From: Ilex aquifolium
Lineage: Eukaryota > Streptophyta > Magnoliopsida > Aquifoliales > Aquifoliaceae
DNA length: 64,000 bases
Direction: 5' to 3'
NCBI GenBank assembly: GCA_951799425.1
Contig: OX637392.1
Location: 57,871,093-57,935,092, forward strand
Shown: positions 62,113-64,000 of the stretch, one piece after another
Layout: each line of letters starts with the position of its first letter
Position numbering within the stretch: position 1 is the first letter of the stretch
Notes under the pieces: generated by a model
What the model saw: only the letters and a program-made list of their open reading frames with translations
What the model was told of the DNA's origin: nothing
The model's database searches: none
Position numbers and translations under genes: made by a program

Positions 62113-62205
62113 TATTTTTTTTTTTTTTTGTTTTTTTTTTTGAATCATGCAAAGAACCCAGTGGAGTTATGGATCTCTACATGGAAATGCGGGACAGATT
62201 ATGTC

Positions 62206-63546
62206 AATGTCATCTATGAGATAAAATCCATTCTAATACCAACTAAATCACTCGTGCCTGAATACATTGTGTTAAGAAAATCCTAGCCCATATATGAGAA
62301 AAGTTAAGAAAATCACATCCCGTAACAGTTGGTGTCTTTCTTAGTTCAACAAATGCAGGTAGTCAAACATAAAAATAATCCCTCTCCCAACCACCCCCTA
62401 AAATAACACAACACCAAAAATTAATTCACAATCCTAATCAATATATTCTGCCACCTCAGTAATTAATTTAAAATTTGTCAATCACTACACACAATATACA
62501 CATGTTAATATACAGATTTATACATTTCTCTATGAAAAATCAACTGTGAACAATGGTATATGCATCCACAATTGAAACCTCTATCAAAGAATTCTGCAAC
62601 AAAAGACGAGAACAAAATTGATTTGATGTCATCTACATAAGAGAGGAGTAAAAACAAGGTTTTTATTGTAGCTAAATCCACATTCATAAAAAGACATCAA
62701 GCCAAAAATATAATAATATATACATTCCAAACAAAAAATAATAGTTGATGTCAAAAAAGTACGTAGACTTATTGGGATCACTGCCCTTTCAGAGTTGTCC
62801 AAAAGCACGGAGCTACGCATGCCTACTGGTGGCTTCTTGTAGATTATTTTCTCAAACAAATATAAGCAAGACTCGAGAGTCAAGACACTTGCATTGTTGA
62901 TCTCATTTAACCCAACAACCATCCTTAGGTTCATTGGACTTAATAGAAAACATACATAAAAATACAAGGAACGTAAATTATATTTTAATTCATAAAATTT
63001 CAAGTGGTTATGTCCGATACCAGCGAGAGAAAGATGGTTTTGAAAGTGTTGTCACCAAATTATACCATTGTCAAGGAAATGGTCTTTGCAACTTCAACGT
63101 AACAAAATTAGAAGTTAACATGTGTAATAAAACTGTAGGTTATCTAAGAGAGATTTAAAGGGGTTAGCCTTATCCGAAAACATGATATCATCTGATAGAA
63201 GTCAAAAGAGACCAATAGAGAGAAGTTAGCATGAGATCGAAAAATTAAACAACACTAAAATATAGGAATTGAAAAATGCAACCCATGAGATTAAAAATTA
63301 AAAAAACTAAAATACAAGAGAGTTGAGTGTGTGTTTGAGACTCTAGTGTGTCTGAGAGAGGAGAGGTAGAAGAGATATGAGATTCTAGTGTTGGAAATGA
63401 AACAAAACTCTTAGTTCAATTCTTGGGCGGGGAAAAAAAAATTTGAGAATCAATTACGATCGTCATATTAACAATCTTGAAATGATCTAAGGCGTTCGAA
63501 CGATTTTATAAGTTTTGAATTTGAAACTCCCACTTTATTATATAGA
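62206..63546 (-). mobile_element. Deleted copy of the 47860-51025 Helitron
   Basis: Keeps the 5' terminus TCTATATAATAAAGTAG at 63546 but the 3' CTAG end is gone. It also lacks the solo LTR and about 305 bp corresponding to 48830-49135. The exon-like frame is retained at 62770-63003. Confidence 0.6.
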
Positions 63547-64000
63547 TTATTATTTTTTGTTTAATATTAATTCGATCACTTATAATATTATTAGATTATT
63601 ACATACAAAAAAAATCAAATATAATACATGTATATAATACTTTAACATATATATGATTTTATTTCTTTAGATATTGATATAGAAAATTGTATTTTAATGT
63701 ACTACTTAATAAACAAGTTCAAAAGAATTTAGAAGTACTTATAAAAGAGTGTAAAATAAGTTGAAAGTTAAAAAATAGGTGTAATTGACTTTATTCTAAT
63801 AATTAAGGATGAAATAAGAAATCAAAATTTTTTCACAAATACAAGCATTTATAAGTAGTATATAAATAGAGATATATATATTAAGGGTTATCTAATTAAA
63901 CTACGACCGAACCAAAAATTACAGTGATTATTTTACTCTATATAATTCTGGTTATCACATATATGCTCATAGGAACTAACAAAGTTGTGTCATAGTACCA
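63547..64000. other. End of window, spacer copy B
   Basis: AT-rich. It matches 51026-51348 and then 54418-54560, so it is the Helitron-free version of that junction. If the colinearity continues, MATE-related sequence would follow beyond the window. Confidence 0.55.

Larger units (their letters stand above)
56935..64000. repeat. Spacer duplication, copy B (runs off the window)
   Basis: Counterpart of copy A with a different set of insertions: the Helitron 57000-59164 and a small MITE at 61945-62112. It lacks A's gypsy element, tandem-array Helitron, solo LTR and formin-bearing Helitron. Several internal deletions are visible, for example a join at about 62200 that skips roughly 6.4 kb of A. 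Confidence 0.8.

Noticed and set aside
1-64000. A novel defence, toxin or biosynthetic system
   Set aside because: I looked on both strands for clustered unknown genes, and only two intact-looking host genes and decayed fragments are present. Nothing supports a new multi-gene system.

Overview
The window is nuclear DNA from a flowering plant, most likely a eudicot. The evidence is AT-rich intergenic sequence, split genes with GT..AG introns, plant-type CT-rich leaders, an Au-type SINE, a Ty3/gypsy retrotransposon with an initiator-Met primer site, and several Helitrons. The species cannot be named from sequence alone. There are no bacterial operons, phage genes or CRISPR arrays, and I found no candidate for an undescribed multi-gene system. 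The interest lies in the layered transposon history and in damage to ordinary genes.

Left part (1-28 kb) is gene-bearing. A J-domain (DnaJ-like) protein gene on the minus strand (577-1293) has an internal stop and a degenerate HPD motif. Next is a truncated Helitron (2377-5944) carrying a decayed PIF1-type RepHel helicase, bracketed by a ~117-bp direct repeat. It lies just upstream of a nine-coding-exon HSP70/HSP110-family gene, HSP70-16-like (6863-16280, plus strand). All its exons splice in phase except exon 2, which is one base out of frame. A convergent seven-exon MATE/DETOXIFICATION transporter gene (16543-25537, minus strand) reads intact (502 aa). Its introns hold several small inverted-repeat elements and an Au SINE.

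Right part (28.5-64 kb) is mostly transposable-element sequence. Two colinear copies of one spacer can be recognised: copy A (about 28.5-54.6 kb) and copy B (about 56.9 kb to the window end). Each serves as an empty-site reference for insertions in the other. Copy A carries a Ty3/gypsy element (31719-40232, paired ~2.08-kb LTRs, pol with stop codons, no recognisable gag), a Helitron with a 508-bp tandem array (42985-45508), a Helitron holding a solo LTR (47860-51025), and a Helitron with a proline-rich, formin-like gene fragment (51349-54417). Copy B carries a different Helitron (57000-59164) with a Mutator-like MITE nested inside. Between the copies, 54703-54771 is an isolated final exon of a second MATE gene. 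This suggests a former tandem array of transporter gene plus spacer, of which only MATE copy 1 survives whole in this window.

The two convergent genes (HSP70-16-like and MATE) end 262 bp apart and show no functional link. Gene-level calls rest on conceptual splicing and family recognition. TE boundaries rest on visible termini, target-site duplications and A/B comparison.
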